NCBI GenBank assembly: GCA_964556665.1
Contig: CAZKXU010000004.1
Coordinates: forward strand, 1 to 62,197
Direction of reading: 5' to 3'
DNA from: CAZKXU01 sp964556665
Lineage (GTDB): Bacteria; Bdellovibrionota_C; UBA2361; CAZKXU01
DNA length: 62,197 nucleotides
This document shows positions 16,923 to 24,805 of the stretch, piece after piece (the first letter of the stretch is position 1; every line of letters begins with the position of its first letter). Made by a program: the position numbers and the translations under genes. The notes under the pieces were generated by a model. It saw nothing but the letters and a program-made list of their open reading frames with translations, ran no database searches and had not been told where the DNA came from.

Positions 16923-19221
16923 ATCTAAATGACTGTGTCTCGCCGCGCGGCTGGAACTTTAGATCACTTAGCTCTCTTGTTCCAAGCGACTCATCCTGAT
17001 GTAAATCGATCTCATCATCGACGTTAAACACTTTAGCCCCTACCAGTCCAAAGAAGGTAAATGCGTATTTAAAATAGACCTGCGTCTTAGGTGCCACAAT
17101 CTGCATGGAGAGGATATCCCCTGTGTCCTCCCTGCATGCTCCAAGATGATCCCCATCATGGTTACGTAGATGAGCATCTACTGCGCTTTCACCCACTTCT
17201 AGAGTTATCCCTATACCTGAACGGCCATTTGGATAATGACAGATTGTCACCTTCTTCTCCTCTACTACTGCTGTTGCTGTTGGAGGAACCGCTGTTGCAG
17301 TTGGTGGGATAGGGGTGTTTGTTGGTCTAGGAGTCGCTGTCGGAGGGACCGGCGTAGCAGTAGCCTCTTTGCCGCCACTCTTGCCACTTTTACCATCCTT
17401 TCCGCTTTTGCCACTATTATCATCCCCTTTCACGCTGGTACTGGTTGGAGGCGGCACGGGCGTATTCGTTGGCTTCGCAGTTGCAGTTGGTGGAATAGGG
17501 GTGTTTGTTGGTTTGGGTGTAGCTGTTGGAGGGAGCGGCGTAGCAGTAGGCGGGACTGTTGTAGGTGTCGCTGTTAGAGGTACGCATGGTCCATAATAGT
17601 CGTTCGGATGATTCGGAATATGACCACTAACCCCACTAGTAGCTATCTCAAGAGTATTCCCGAGATCTGAACTCCCTGTTCTATGACAGATTACGACCTT
17701 GGCAGCAGGCGCAAATCGCACCTTATCCGGATCGAAATACCCTAAATCCGGACTCCCATGTGGCCCTCCGCTCTTACCACTCTTGCCACTTTTCCCATCA
17801 TCTCCTCCATCCTTTCCACTCTTACCATCATCATTGCCTCCACCAGAGTTCCCACTTTTACCGCTCTTACCACTCTTCCCGCTTTTTCCACTCTTGCCAC
17901 TTTTGCCATCATCTTCCTCCCATGGCTTGCGGTAACTCCCTTCATCTCCGATAAAGGTAACGGTATTCTCACCAACAATATTTAGTAAAAACTGCCCTGG
18001 CCTCTCTCCATTGTTTACAAAATTCCCTACCGGAATCGGTCCTGCCTCAATTGTCCCGACATATACTGTTACTTTTCCGTCAGCAGGGCTCGGATTAACT
18101 ACCAACTTTGCAGTATCCTCGATCGTTAGCTTACTAAAATAGTACCCAAATGCTGTAGTCGTAAGTGTCAAAGTCTGTCCACTCTTAATTTTCACCTCTC
18201 CCCAACAACGGTTGGCAGCTGCATTTCCGGTGACAGTTAAGGTCGTGCTTGTGGATATCTCTATGTTCCCCTGATCAGATGGACAGTAAACACTCCAACT
18301 ATCAAATACAGGCAGATCAGGCACTTCGCAGCTTGAGCCGCTACAGCTCTCACCTACAGTTGGACAGCCCTGTATAAAATCATCACAAACTTTTGACTGT
18401 GCTAGTATTTTTAATCTATCCTTACTATTTACCTCGCCGTAAACTGTACTCTTTTTATCAAGAGTTAAAGAAAGATTCGATGCTGCATTACCATATGGCC
18501 GTCTGCTTTGCTGAGTGTAAGGACCTACGGCTGAGTCATAGGAATCATGTATAACATTTGAAAATGTTAGATCATCAACCCCGATCATGGCTCCCATAGA
18601 GTCATATACAAGCTCACTCATGATATAAGCTGTAAGCTGCATGCCGGTGTTAAGATCGGTCATCGCATCAACTCGAAAAACCGGATAAAAATCTGTAGTC
18701 GGAGGCTGCGCTGGAGGGTTGCCATAATCTGCTGCTGCTGTCACAGGAAGAACGTCTACTAATGTGAGGCGCACAAACCCTGGGAAATCTTGTATTTTGA
18801 AATCCGCTGCTGCATCAAATGAGGCACCAGTGCTGGTATTAGAGGTAACAGGGAATGCAGCCGTAGCAAGATCAACAGTGTCTGTAAGAATAGCAGAGTT
18901 ATTACTGTCCTTAATCTTCACCTTTGTGGGCACTGTGAACTTTGTATCGTTAGCACCCACAGAAGGGGCTGTTCTTTCGAAGTTGTTATAAAACTTAGCT
19001 GCTGAAAAGGGGGATACTAAGTTTTTTGAATTTGAGCGCAGCCAATTAAGAACCTGCGAAAGCCCGTTTTCAGAAAGATAGATTCTAGTCGCCTTTTTTT
19101 CACCGAAAAGGGACATGCGTAAATTAGAGGAGGAGAAACTTAAGGCGCTAGCGATGATCACTGAAGCTAACAAGAGAAAGATCAGGTATCCTAGAAGAGT
19201 ATTCCCGTTTTTTTTCATCAT
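16921..19221 (-). CDS. PilX/GspK-like minor pilin with Gly-Lys-Ser repeats and ICH domains
   Basis: 766 aa. The N-terminus has a pilin-type hydrophobic helix (LLGYLIFLLLASVIIASAL) and the PilX-like follow-up, but a glycine stands where the usual Glu5 would be. A beta-rich body reaches to about residue 430. About residues 434-495 are Gly-Lys-Ser/Gly-x-x triplets (GKSGKSGKSGKS). Two copies follow of a motif known from exported proteins, (V)ICH...G...H...C, at about 507-546 and 657-700, separated by Thr/Pro linkers (PTATPKPTNTP type). It is third in an operon, its ATG overlapping the previous stop (ATGA). Inferred: a long, externally displayed minor pilin or adhesin tip. The repeats make many false frames on the opposite strand. 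Confidence 0.8.
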   Translation of the reverse strand: MMKKNGNTLLGYLIFLLLASVIIASALSFSSSNLRMSLFGEKKATRIYLSENGLSQVLNWLRSNSKNLVSPFSAAKFYNNFERTAPSVGANDTKFTVPTKVKIKDSNNSAILTDTVDLATAAFPVTSNTSTGASFDAAADFKIQDFPGFVRLTLVDVLPVTAAADYGNPPAQPPTTDFYPVFRVDAMTDLNTGMQLTAYIMSELVYDSMGAMIGVDDLTFSNVIHDSYDSAVGPYTQQSRRPYGNAASNLSLTLDKKSTVYGEVNSKDRLKILAQSKVCDDFIQGCPTVGESCSGSSCEVPDLPVFDSWSVYCPSDQGNIEISTSTTLTVTGNAAANRCWGEVKIKSGQTLTLTTTAFGYYFSKLTIEDTAKLVVNPSPADGKVTVYVGTIEAGPIPVGNFVNNGERPGQFLLNIVGENTVTFIGDEGSYRKPWEEDDGKSGKSGKSGKSGKSGKSGNSGGGNDDGKSGKDGGDDGKSGKSGKSGGPHGSPDLGYFDPDKVRFAPAAKVVICHRTGSSDLGNTLEIATSGVSGHIPNHPNDYYGPCVPLTATPTTVPPTATPLPPTATPKPTNTPIPPTATAKPTNTPVPPPTSTSVKGDDNSGKSGKDGKSGKSGGKEATATPVPPTATPRPTNTPIPPTATAVPPTATAVVEEKKVTICHYPNGRSGIGITLEVGESAVDAHLRNHDGDHLGACREDTGDILSMQIVAPKTQVYFKYAFTFFGLVGAKVFNVDDEIDLHQDESLGTRELSDLKFQPRGETQSFR

Positions 19222-20081
19222 GAGTGCCTCGCCAAAATTAAATTTCTAAGTGCTATCACCTGCTCTGCTTGAGCGTTATAATACTGACCATTCCTTAAGC
19301 GCGATGAAGATCTGCAATAAGTGGTTAGCTTAAGTGCCGTAAGCTCCTGTGCAACTATAGCATCTGTTAACGGCAAAGCTAAAGAATTAAGTGCGCTATC
19401 TAGATATTCAATACTAAAAGCTGACCCTGGCACAAGATTATTTATCATAGTTCCACTGGACCGTATAATTCCGCTCCAATCAGCAGGTGAGGAGAAAGAG
19501 GCGCGCCCTATCTCTGTCAGTGTTGTACCTGAAGGGAATGTAGCTCCGCTTGAACTGTAAAATGTCGAATCTAATGTCAATGTCAGGCTAGAAATTGACT
19601 CTATTGTCCCCGCTAACCCGTCCTGTCTATTACTAGGAATGTTTGATAGATAGACCGTTTCGTCGACTGCAAGGCCAGTTGTGGCTACTAGGTCAAAACT
19701 TCTGGATGAAACACTTGGTGTAAAGTCAGTGGCAAGCGTATAGGTTTCACCTGTTACATTCATGCGAAACTCGATGAAGTCATTATCAGCATTAAGTAGA
19801 ACTGCTAAAGGCGCATCTCCAAGCCCTGCACCACCGGGCTGAAAGTTGGCCTGATCGATCGGCATACCAGCTCCGATCATGCGCAACTCGCTTGCCATTA
19901 ACTCACGCAATCCCTGTACTTCCTGCTCTGTCTTGGCGATAATTAATTCATCCCGAACAGTTTTGATAAGCTCAAAAAATGAGCTTGATATCATAGAGAG
20001 CACAACGGCAGAGAGCCCCATCGCCACCATTACACTTAACAGTGAGAAACCGGACTGTATGCTTCCTCTCCAAAATCTCAT
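19218..20081 (-). CDS. PilW-like minor pilin
   Basis: About 287 aa. The type III signal-like start GFSLLSVMVAMGLSAVVLSMISSSF is recognisable, but Glu5 of a standard prepilin (GFSLIE) is replaced by serine. Downstream are the coiled helix and beta-rich domain usual for PilW-type pilins, with few cysteines. I place the start at the ATG at 20079-20081 because it overlaps the upstream stop as ATGA. A start four codons earlier (20093) is possible. It is second of three co-oriented pilin genes. Such minor pilins prime type IV pilus or pseudopilus assembly and are usually cleaved by PilD, whose gene is not in this window. Confidence 0.8.
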   Translation of the reverse strand: MRFWRGSIQSGFSLLSVMVAMGLSAVVLSMISSSFFELIKTVRDELIIAKTEQEVQGLRELMASELRMIGAGMPIDQANFQPGGAGLGDAPLAVLLNADNDFIEFRMNVTGETYTLATDFTPSVSSRSFDLVATTGLAVDETVYLSNIPSNRQDGLAGTIESISSLTLTLDSTFYSSSGATFPSGTTLTEIGRASFSSPADWSGIIRSSGTMINNLVPGSAFSIEYLDSALNSLALPLTDAIVAQELTALKLTTYCRSSSRLRNGQYYNAQAEQVIALRNLILARHS

Positions 20082-20479
20082 TGCATCCCCCATAACGGAA
20101 AGGTTTTATCGACTGACACTGTAGAGGGCATATTGAAAGTAGTACTAGATACAGTTACTTTCGCAGTTATTGATTGATCTGAGTTTACAGTAATATCTGT
20201 GACTCTCTTAAACTCAAGTTTTCCCTTTTTAAGAATCTCGGTCTGGTCATCCGAATCATCCAACGTTACCGGATCGATAGTCAAAATTCTTTCAAGCTTA
20301 TCCGAGGCAAGTTCAAGCGCAGCACCTTGCCGAATCGCTTTGCCACGTGAAAATATAATAACCTGTAGTGCTCCAACGAACCCGGCAATTACGATACCGA
20401 ATAGCCCCATTACTACCAACACCTCGATCAGAGAGAAGCCGTCTCTGGGTTGAGATCTTCTTTTCAATAGTTTTATCAT
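20078..20479 (-). CDS. PilV/GspI-like minor pilin
   Basis: 133 aa with a canonical prepilin signal: a basic leader, then DGFSLIEVLVVMGLFGIVIAG, cleavage expected after the glycine, Glu5 present. The short beta-rich C-terminal domain fits PilV or GspI/H. It is the first gene of the minor-pilin operon (20479 to 16921), coupled to the next by an ATGA overlap. As the only member of the three with Glu5, it is the one expected to pack conventionally with the major pilin. Assignment to pilus or type II secretion cannot be made from this operon alone. Confidence 0.85.
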   Translation of the reverse strand: MIKLLKRRSQPRDGFSLIEVLVVMGLFGIVIAGFVGALQVIIFSRGKAIRQGAALELASDKLERILTIDPVTLDDSDDQTEILKKGKLEFKRVTDITVNSDQSITAKVTVSSTTFNMPSTVSVDKTFPLWGMQ

Positions 20480-20561
20480 AGTTTAACTAGGAAGCATTAT
20501 AGCTTATGGGCTACGGTTGGTGAAATGGGGGAAAAATGGTAACTTTGTACACAAATATAAT

Positions 20562-21392
20562 ATGGCAAATTCACCCTCTAATCACCAGGAGCTTATTCTC
20601 ACCCCAATAGGATATATTCATACCGGGATGAGACTTAAATTTGAGGCACCGCACCAGCCCAAGCATGAGAGTAAGGAAAGAAATATAATAAGGCTTATTC
20701 CGCAGCGGAGCTATGATCAAGCTCTAAAAGACTTAGATGGATTTGAGTATATCTGGCTGATCTGGTGGTTTAATAGAAATAGTAGCTGGAAACCAAGGGT
20801 ACTGCCGCCTCGTGGTGAGGGAATAAAGCGCGGTCTATTTGCTACCCGTTCTCCGCATAGACCTAATCCGATAGGAATTACTGCTGTACCTCTATACAGC
20901 ATATCCAAGTTAGAGCTCGAAATCGGAGCCTCTGACCTTCTAGATGGCACTCCTATTCTGGATATTAAGCCGTACCTACGGAAAATAGACTCATTTCCGC
21001 AGGCCGCTGCCGGTTGGGTCGATCAGATGGAGAGTCGCCTTGAAGCAGGAGCCAGCTACAAGGTTAAACTACTGAAAGAGGCTGAGGAACAGATGCAGTG
21101 GCTCGAGTCAGTCTGGAATCTCTCTTTTCGGGAGCGGCTTCTTGAGATCTTGAGTCGCGATCCGACCCCACATCGCACAAGACGGATTACCCGTTTCGGA
21201 AAGGAGCGTTTCAAGATCGGCTGTGGTGCTTGGCGCGCTATCTTCACTGTAGAGAGACAATCTGTTACTATCGAGCGAATTGATCGCGGCTATCCCGAAA
21301 GAACTCTGCTTAGCACAGAGGCCTCTAATGTTCCGGATCGCAGCGCTCAGATTGAGTTTATGAAAAAGTGGCCGGAGGCGAAGGCAGTCTAA
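20562..21392 (+). CDS. trmO: tRNA (adenine(37)-N6)-methyltransferase TrmO
   Basis: The TsaA/TrmO beta-barrel enzyme that uses S-adenosylmethionine to methylate N6 of t6A37 in tRNA-Thr. Seen: the N-terminal TPIGYIHT motif, GFEYIWLIWWF, and the strong family signature FATRSPHRPNPIGIT with DLLDGTPILDIKPY. The C-terminal extension is also typical. An upstream TTG gives a longer frame (20517), but the ATG at 20562 gives the usual TrmO N-terminus and sits right after a TATAAT box, suggesting a leaderless or very short leader mRNA. tsaD, for t6A itself, is also in this window at 57733-58743. Confidence 0.92.
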   Translation: MANSPSNHQELILTPIGYIHTGMRLKFEAPHQPKHESKERNIIRLIPQRSYDQALKDLDGFEYIWLIWWFNRNSSWKPRVLPPRGEGIKRGLFATRSPHRPNPIGITAVPLYSISKLELEIGASDLLDGTPILDIKPYLRKIDSFPQAAAGWVDQMESRLEAGASYKVKLLKEAEEQMQWLESVWNLSFRERLLEILSRDPTPHRTRRITRFGKERFKIGCGAWRAIFTVERQSVTIERIDRGYPERTLLSTEASNVPDRSAQIEFMKKWPEAKAV

Positions 21393-21398
21393 TACACT

Positions 21399-21695
21399 AT
21401 GATTACAGATCCCAACGTTGACCAGGTCGATGAATATACCTGTTTTTTATACCTCGAGATCCCAGGCTCACAGGTCGTTATTTTTCAGGCTCTATTTGAA
21501 TGTTATGAAGGGGTGGCTATTGCCCGCACCTTAAATCTGAAGCGTTCACTTGTCTGCCTTGTAACCACAGTCTCGATGGTTGATGACTGCCTGAAGATTT
21601 TGCAGGAGGCAAAGGATGTGTTCAGCTGGCGCTTTGCTCCTAAACCTACAGAGGAGGAGAGAAGGCTGTATCTAGGGTATCAGAAGGGGCGCTGA
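21399..21695 (+). CDS. Small DUF4911-like protein
   Basis: A 98-aa soluble protein starting six bases after trmO, so probably co-transcribed. The pattern FYLEIPGSQVVIFQALFECYEGVAIARTL, followed by a beta-strand and a C-terminal LLxxL-like helix, resembles the DUF4911 family found mostly in deltaproteobacterial genomes. That assignment rests on memory of the pattern. Function is unknown. No metal-binding or catalytic motif is visible. Confidence 0.6.
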   Translation: MITDPNVDQVDEYTCFLYLEIPGSQVVIFQALFECYEGVAIARTLNLKRSLVCLVTTVSMVDDCLKILQEAKDVFSWRFAPKPTEEERRLYLGYQKGR

Positions 21696-21698
21696 TGA

Positions 21699-23345
21699 TT
21701 AGAGATTCGCTATAATCTCTGCGAAGATTGACTGCATATCATCAAGTGAGCCTTCACGGATTGTGCCATTTGCTGCACGCGCTATCTCTTTTAGGTCTGC
21801 GAGGCTATTACCATCCCGAGTTATTCCCACAATTGTAATATTGATGTCATGCCGTGCAAAGGTGTCGCGAAAGAGCTGGATCGTATAATCCAGTGTGGCA
21901 ATCGAATTTTTATCACTGCCATCAGTATAAACTATAATCGAACGTCTATACGGTAATAAGCTCTGCGTTGTAATTGTATCCAGTGCTTTAATCAAACCAT
22001 CATAAACAGCACTACCACCAAGAGCCTTAATCGAATCGATCTCCTTCATTACATTTAAAGTATCCGACGTGAAAGGGGTATTTACCTGCGCTGTTGATGC
22101 AAAGCTTAAGAGGGCTTTTAGATCCTGCTGTGGCAGCATCGCCAATATCTGGCGAATCTTCTCTTTACCGACTCGCAGCGCTGCGCCTTCCATTGAAGCG
22201 GATGAATCAAGTAAAAAGAGGAGAGCTCCCGGGCGTTTGAGCTGCGGCCACTGCTCAACCAGATAATGGACAACATCACCTGTTACTGGCAGCAGACTGT
22301 TTGACGGAAGAGAGGTGTCAACGCCAAATGTTTTAAGTAACGGTTCAGTGTCGCCTAGCGGTAGGACTGAAGGCCTAAAGCCGCGCTGCTTTGCCTCAAG
22401 TTGACTTTTTTCCGTAGAGAGAAAACTTGCAAAACTTTTTATTCCGGCACGATGTGCTGGACCTGTCCAGTCAGCCTCTGAAGTGCAGATGCTGTAATCC
22501 TGCCAAAAAGAGCCCTCTTTCGGATAAAGTGCCACTAGCTGTGAATGTGATTCCCTATTCATCGCGTTAAAGATGGCAAGGCGCTGTTCGGTTGTAATTG
22601 TGAAATTAACTCTATTTGATTGCGGACTGGCTGTGCGTTTTAGTAATACGTTTTCTACACTCGTATAGTTAGAAACATATGATTCGAACGTTTTAAGTCT
22701 ATCCGCGCTTACTTGTGCCTTAAGATCTGACAGATCTAATGTGGTCAGCTTATTGGAGGCAAGGTAAGCAAGCTGAGTAAGGGCGCTAAGTCCGGTACTT
22801 GAAAGATTTACATTTCCATGCCCGAAAGTAAAAGGAGTGGCCAACAAGTCTCCGTCCCCTTTACTTGCACGCGCCGCAAACAGATCGTTCCAGGAGAAAG
22901 TCGATCCCTGGGCTCGAAAGAAATGCAGATTCCGTGGCGCGACAGCAATTATGATTGGGGTGGCAAATAACTGCTTGCAATCACTTAGCTTGCCGCCAAG
23001 ATTATGTACCATCGAATTTGCATAATTGGTAAGTGAAGATGAGGGTGATATCCAAGCATCTACTTTTAACTCTCCACTTGAGAGAGACTTGGCAGTATCC
23101 AAGGCATTGTCTTCAAGCAGCTGTATCTGTATGCCTGCTCCATCTGGCAATCTAGGATTTGTCTTTGCATACTCCTCCAACATTGACTGGAAATATGAGG
23201 CAACCTCTGGGGTATGTACGATCTTTACTAAGACGTTTTTGGGTGGCTTAGTTATAGGATTAGTGTTTTTGCAGCCAACAACTCCCGACAATATGGACAA
23301 AAATATTATTAAAAATCTAATCTGCATCCTTCTCTTCTTTATCAT
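21699..23345 (-). CDS. Lipoprotein with substrate-binding-like and VWA domains
   Basis: 548 aa. The N-terminal signal peptide ends in a lipobox, SGVVGC, with C25 the lipid site. Residues about 35-330 resemble an extracellular solute-binding domain (VDAWISPSSS and IIIAVAPR segments are typical). Residues about 365-545 are a von Willebrand A domain with MIDAS motif DSSAS, a later Thr/Gly loop and YTDGSD. Combined SBP-VWA proteins are known but uncharacterised. A membrane-anchored ligand-dependent adhesion or complex-assembly role is inferred. The start lies inside the 3' end of lpxD (29-base overlap), so they are probably an operon. A second ATG (23327) is possible. Confidence 0.85.
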   Translation of the reverse strand: MIKKRRMQIRFLIIFLSILSGVVGCKNTNPITKPPKNVLVKIVHTPEVASYFQSMLEEYAKTNPRLPDGAGIQIQLLEDNALDTAKSLSSGELKVDAWISPSSSLTNYANSMVHNLGGKLSDCKQLFATPIIIAVAPRNLHFFRAQGSTFSWNDLFAARASKGDGDLLATPFTFGHGNVNLSSTGLSALTQLAYLASNKLTTLDLSDLKAQVSADRLKTFESYVSNYTSVENVLLKRTASPQSNRVNFTITTEQRLAIFNAMNRESHSQLVALYPKEGSFWQDYSICTSEADWTGPAHRAGIKSFASFLSTEKSQLEAKQRGFRPSVLPLGDTEPLLKTFGVDTSLPSNSLLPVTGDVVHYLVEQWPQLKRPGALLFLLDSSASMEGAALRVGKEKIRQILAMLPQQDLKALLSFASTAQVNTPFTSDTLNVMKEIDSIKALGGSAVYDGLIKALDTITTQSLLPYRRSIIVYTDGSDKNSIATLDYTIQLFRDTFARHDINITIVGITRDGNSLADLKEIARAANGTIREGSLDDMQSIFAEIIANL

Positions 23346-24396
23346 CCCTCGTTTGTAAATCCTTCAACGATACACCTAGTTTCTTTAGCAAGCGTGGAAG
23401 CTTATTTAAAATATATGCGCTTTTTCTCCAAGCATGAACTTTTTGTGCTGGATATCCTGCATAATCACCTTTCTCGTTAATATCCTGAATAACACCGGAA
23501 CCGCCGGCGATACGGCTGCCGGAAACAATACTAATATGATCACCGACACCAACTCCTCCTGCTAAGACAACCTGATCTCCTATTACGCAACTGCCTGACA
23601 CTCCAACTTGCCCGCATAATATAGTATGCTTTCCGATAATAACGTTATGACCAACCTGTACAAGGTTGTCTATCTTCGTTCCGTAATTTATATGTGTCGA
23701 TCCAAGCGCTCCACGATCAATGCAGGCATTAGCTCCAAGATCTACCCGTTTCTCCGTAATGACCACACCAAGCTGCGGTACCGCTTCAAGGCCTTCAGCG
23801 CCTGGGTGATAGCCAAAACCATCCGCTCCAATTATGGCACCATTTTGTACTACTGAGTCAGCCCCAATTTTACACCCTTCTCTAACCACTGCGGTAGAAT
23901 GCAAGATTGAGCGTGCTCCTATCGTTGCGCCATGATAAACCGTCACTTGTGGATAAATTACGACGTCATCCTCTACCGTAACACCTGCTCCGATAACGGA
24001 GAATGCACCTATAAAAACATTTTTCCCAATTTTAGCGCTAGGGGAGATCTCTGCTCGAGGGCTAATTTCGGCTGCCGGCCTAGAGAGGTGAAAGAAATGT
24101 CGTAGGACTTTTAACCATGCAGCTTGCGGGTCCTTAACCTGTATCACTGGGAAAGGAACTTGTAGGGCATCTATAGTAAGGGCGTTAGAGATAATTAAAG
24201 CTCCATACTCCTTTCTTAATTCACGCGCTAGTCTTTCCGGATTAGCCTCTCGTAAAAAAGAAAGGTGATTCTGATGCGGAGTCTCCAGTGCACAGAGCCC
24301 AGTAATAACCTTGGTACCATCTCCAACACCTCTCCCTTCAATCAGTTTTGCAAGCTCAGAAACAGCAATTGAAATCTCACGTGTCTTAATCCACAT
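23317..24396 (-). CDS. lpxD: UDP-3-O-acylglucosamine N-acyltransferase LpxD
   Basis: The third step of lipid A synthesis: transfer of a 3-hydroxyacyl chain from ACP to UDP-3-O-acyl-GlcN at the inner membrane. The N-terminal uridine-binding domain is followed by many left-handed beta-helix hexapeptide repeats (IGKNVFIGAFSVIGAGV and so on). The catalytic histidine lies in VQVGHN (about residue 250), and a C-terminal helical tail is present. The ATG at 24394-24396 is preferred over a TTG three bases upstream. No other lipid A gene is adjacent, unlike the usual lpxD-fabZ-lpxA cluster. A candidate terminator/attenuator lies about 55 bases upstream in the leader. Confidence 0.93.
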   Translation of the reverse strand: MWIKTREISIAVSELAKLIEGRGVGDGTKVITGLCALETPHQNHLSFLREANPERLARELRKEYGALIISNALTIDALQVPFPVIQVKDPQAAWLKVLRHFFHLSRPAAEISPRAEISPSAKIGKNVFIGAFSVIGAGVTVEDDVVIYPQVTVYHGATIGARSILHSTAVVREGCKIGADSVVQNGAIIGADGFGYHPGAEGLEAVPQLGVVITEKRVDLGANACIDRGALGSTHINYGTKIDNLVQVGHNVIIGKHTILCGQVGVSGSCVIGDQVVLAGGVGVGDHISIVSGSRIAGGSGVIQDINEKGDYAGYPAQKVHAWRKSAYILNKLPRLLKKLGVSLKDLQTRDDKEEKDAD

Positions 24397-24448
24397 CAAG
24401 TAATCCAGAATACATTAATAATAGTTGAGGTATTGTACCGGTAATTAA

Positions 24449-24553
24449 GAAAAATGGCACTCAGCCCAAACGCACTGAGTGCCCCATAGGTCTACCCTAT
24501 CCAGGCCACAAGGGAAGCTAAGTCAAAGGGAGGGAAGGGCCCAGCTAGGATAT
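24449..24553 (-). ncRNA. Candidate small RNA or lpxD leader attenuator
   Basis: On the minus strand an extended -10 box is followed about 105 bases later by a classical intrinsic terminator: GGCACTCAG, loop of 10, CTGAGTGCC (24456-24483), then ATTTTTC. In between is a pyrimidine-rich stretch and a short stem ATAGG-GTAGA-CCTAT. No open frame fits. Either a free RNA of about 100 nt or a transcribed leader that terminates before lpxD is possible. I find no match to known RNA families. The gap 24397-24805 holds this, its promoter and one palindromic repeat. Confidence 0.5.
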
Positions 24554-24559
24554 AACAGT

Positions 24560-24568
24560 ATTATATCA
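24560..24568 (-). promoter_or_regulatory. Extended -10 promoter for the candidate RNA/lpxD leader
   Basis: Minus-strand TGATATAAT is a consensus TGn-TATAAT extended -10. No good -35 is visible at the normal spacing, which is tolerated by extended -10 promoters. Predicted start is near 24553. Confidence 0.5.
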
Positions 24569-24640
24569 TAAAATAACGGTTGCGTGGATAGAACAATCCT
24601 CAATAAATAATAAGTACTGTAAATTCAATGTATTAACCAC

Positions 24641-24716
24641 ACAGGGAGCGCGGGCTTCCAGCCGCTTTGTATCATTGCAAGGTCGATCAAGCGGGCTGGA
24701 AGCCCGCGGTCCCTGT
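24641..24716. repeat. Palindromic repeat copy with compensatory end change
   Basis: The ends are ACAGGGA and TCCCTGT where other copies have ACTGGGA and TCCCAGT. Both ends changed together, so the outer pairing is preserved. The left inner hairpin lacks two bases (CCAGCCGC in place of CCAGCCCGC). Confidence 0.85.
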
Positions 24717-24805
24717 ATATAATTTCTTGGTAATTACAAGTATAGACGAGCCACAGTGATAGCAATATCATCTTAAGCATCCGAACAATTAATTGGAGAA
24801 TAATT

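Noticed and set aside
17091..18000. Long open frames opposite the PilX-like gene, rich in Leu, Ser and His
   Set aside because: They mirror the Gly-Lys-Ser and Thr-Pro repeats on the other strand; the minus-strand reading has the pilin start and recognisable domains.
24453..24485. CIRCE-like heat shock operator
   Set aside because: CACTC...GAGTG is similar, but the spacing is 14 and not 9 and no chaperone gene is next to it.
24456..24550. Possible signal recognition particle RNA on the plus strand
   Set aside because: A few bases (CAGGCC...GGAAGC) look like the SRP core, but the GGAA tetraloop context and complementary ends are missing, and the terminator fits the minus strand.
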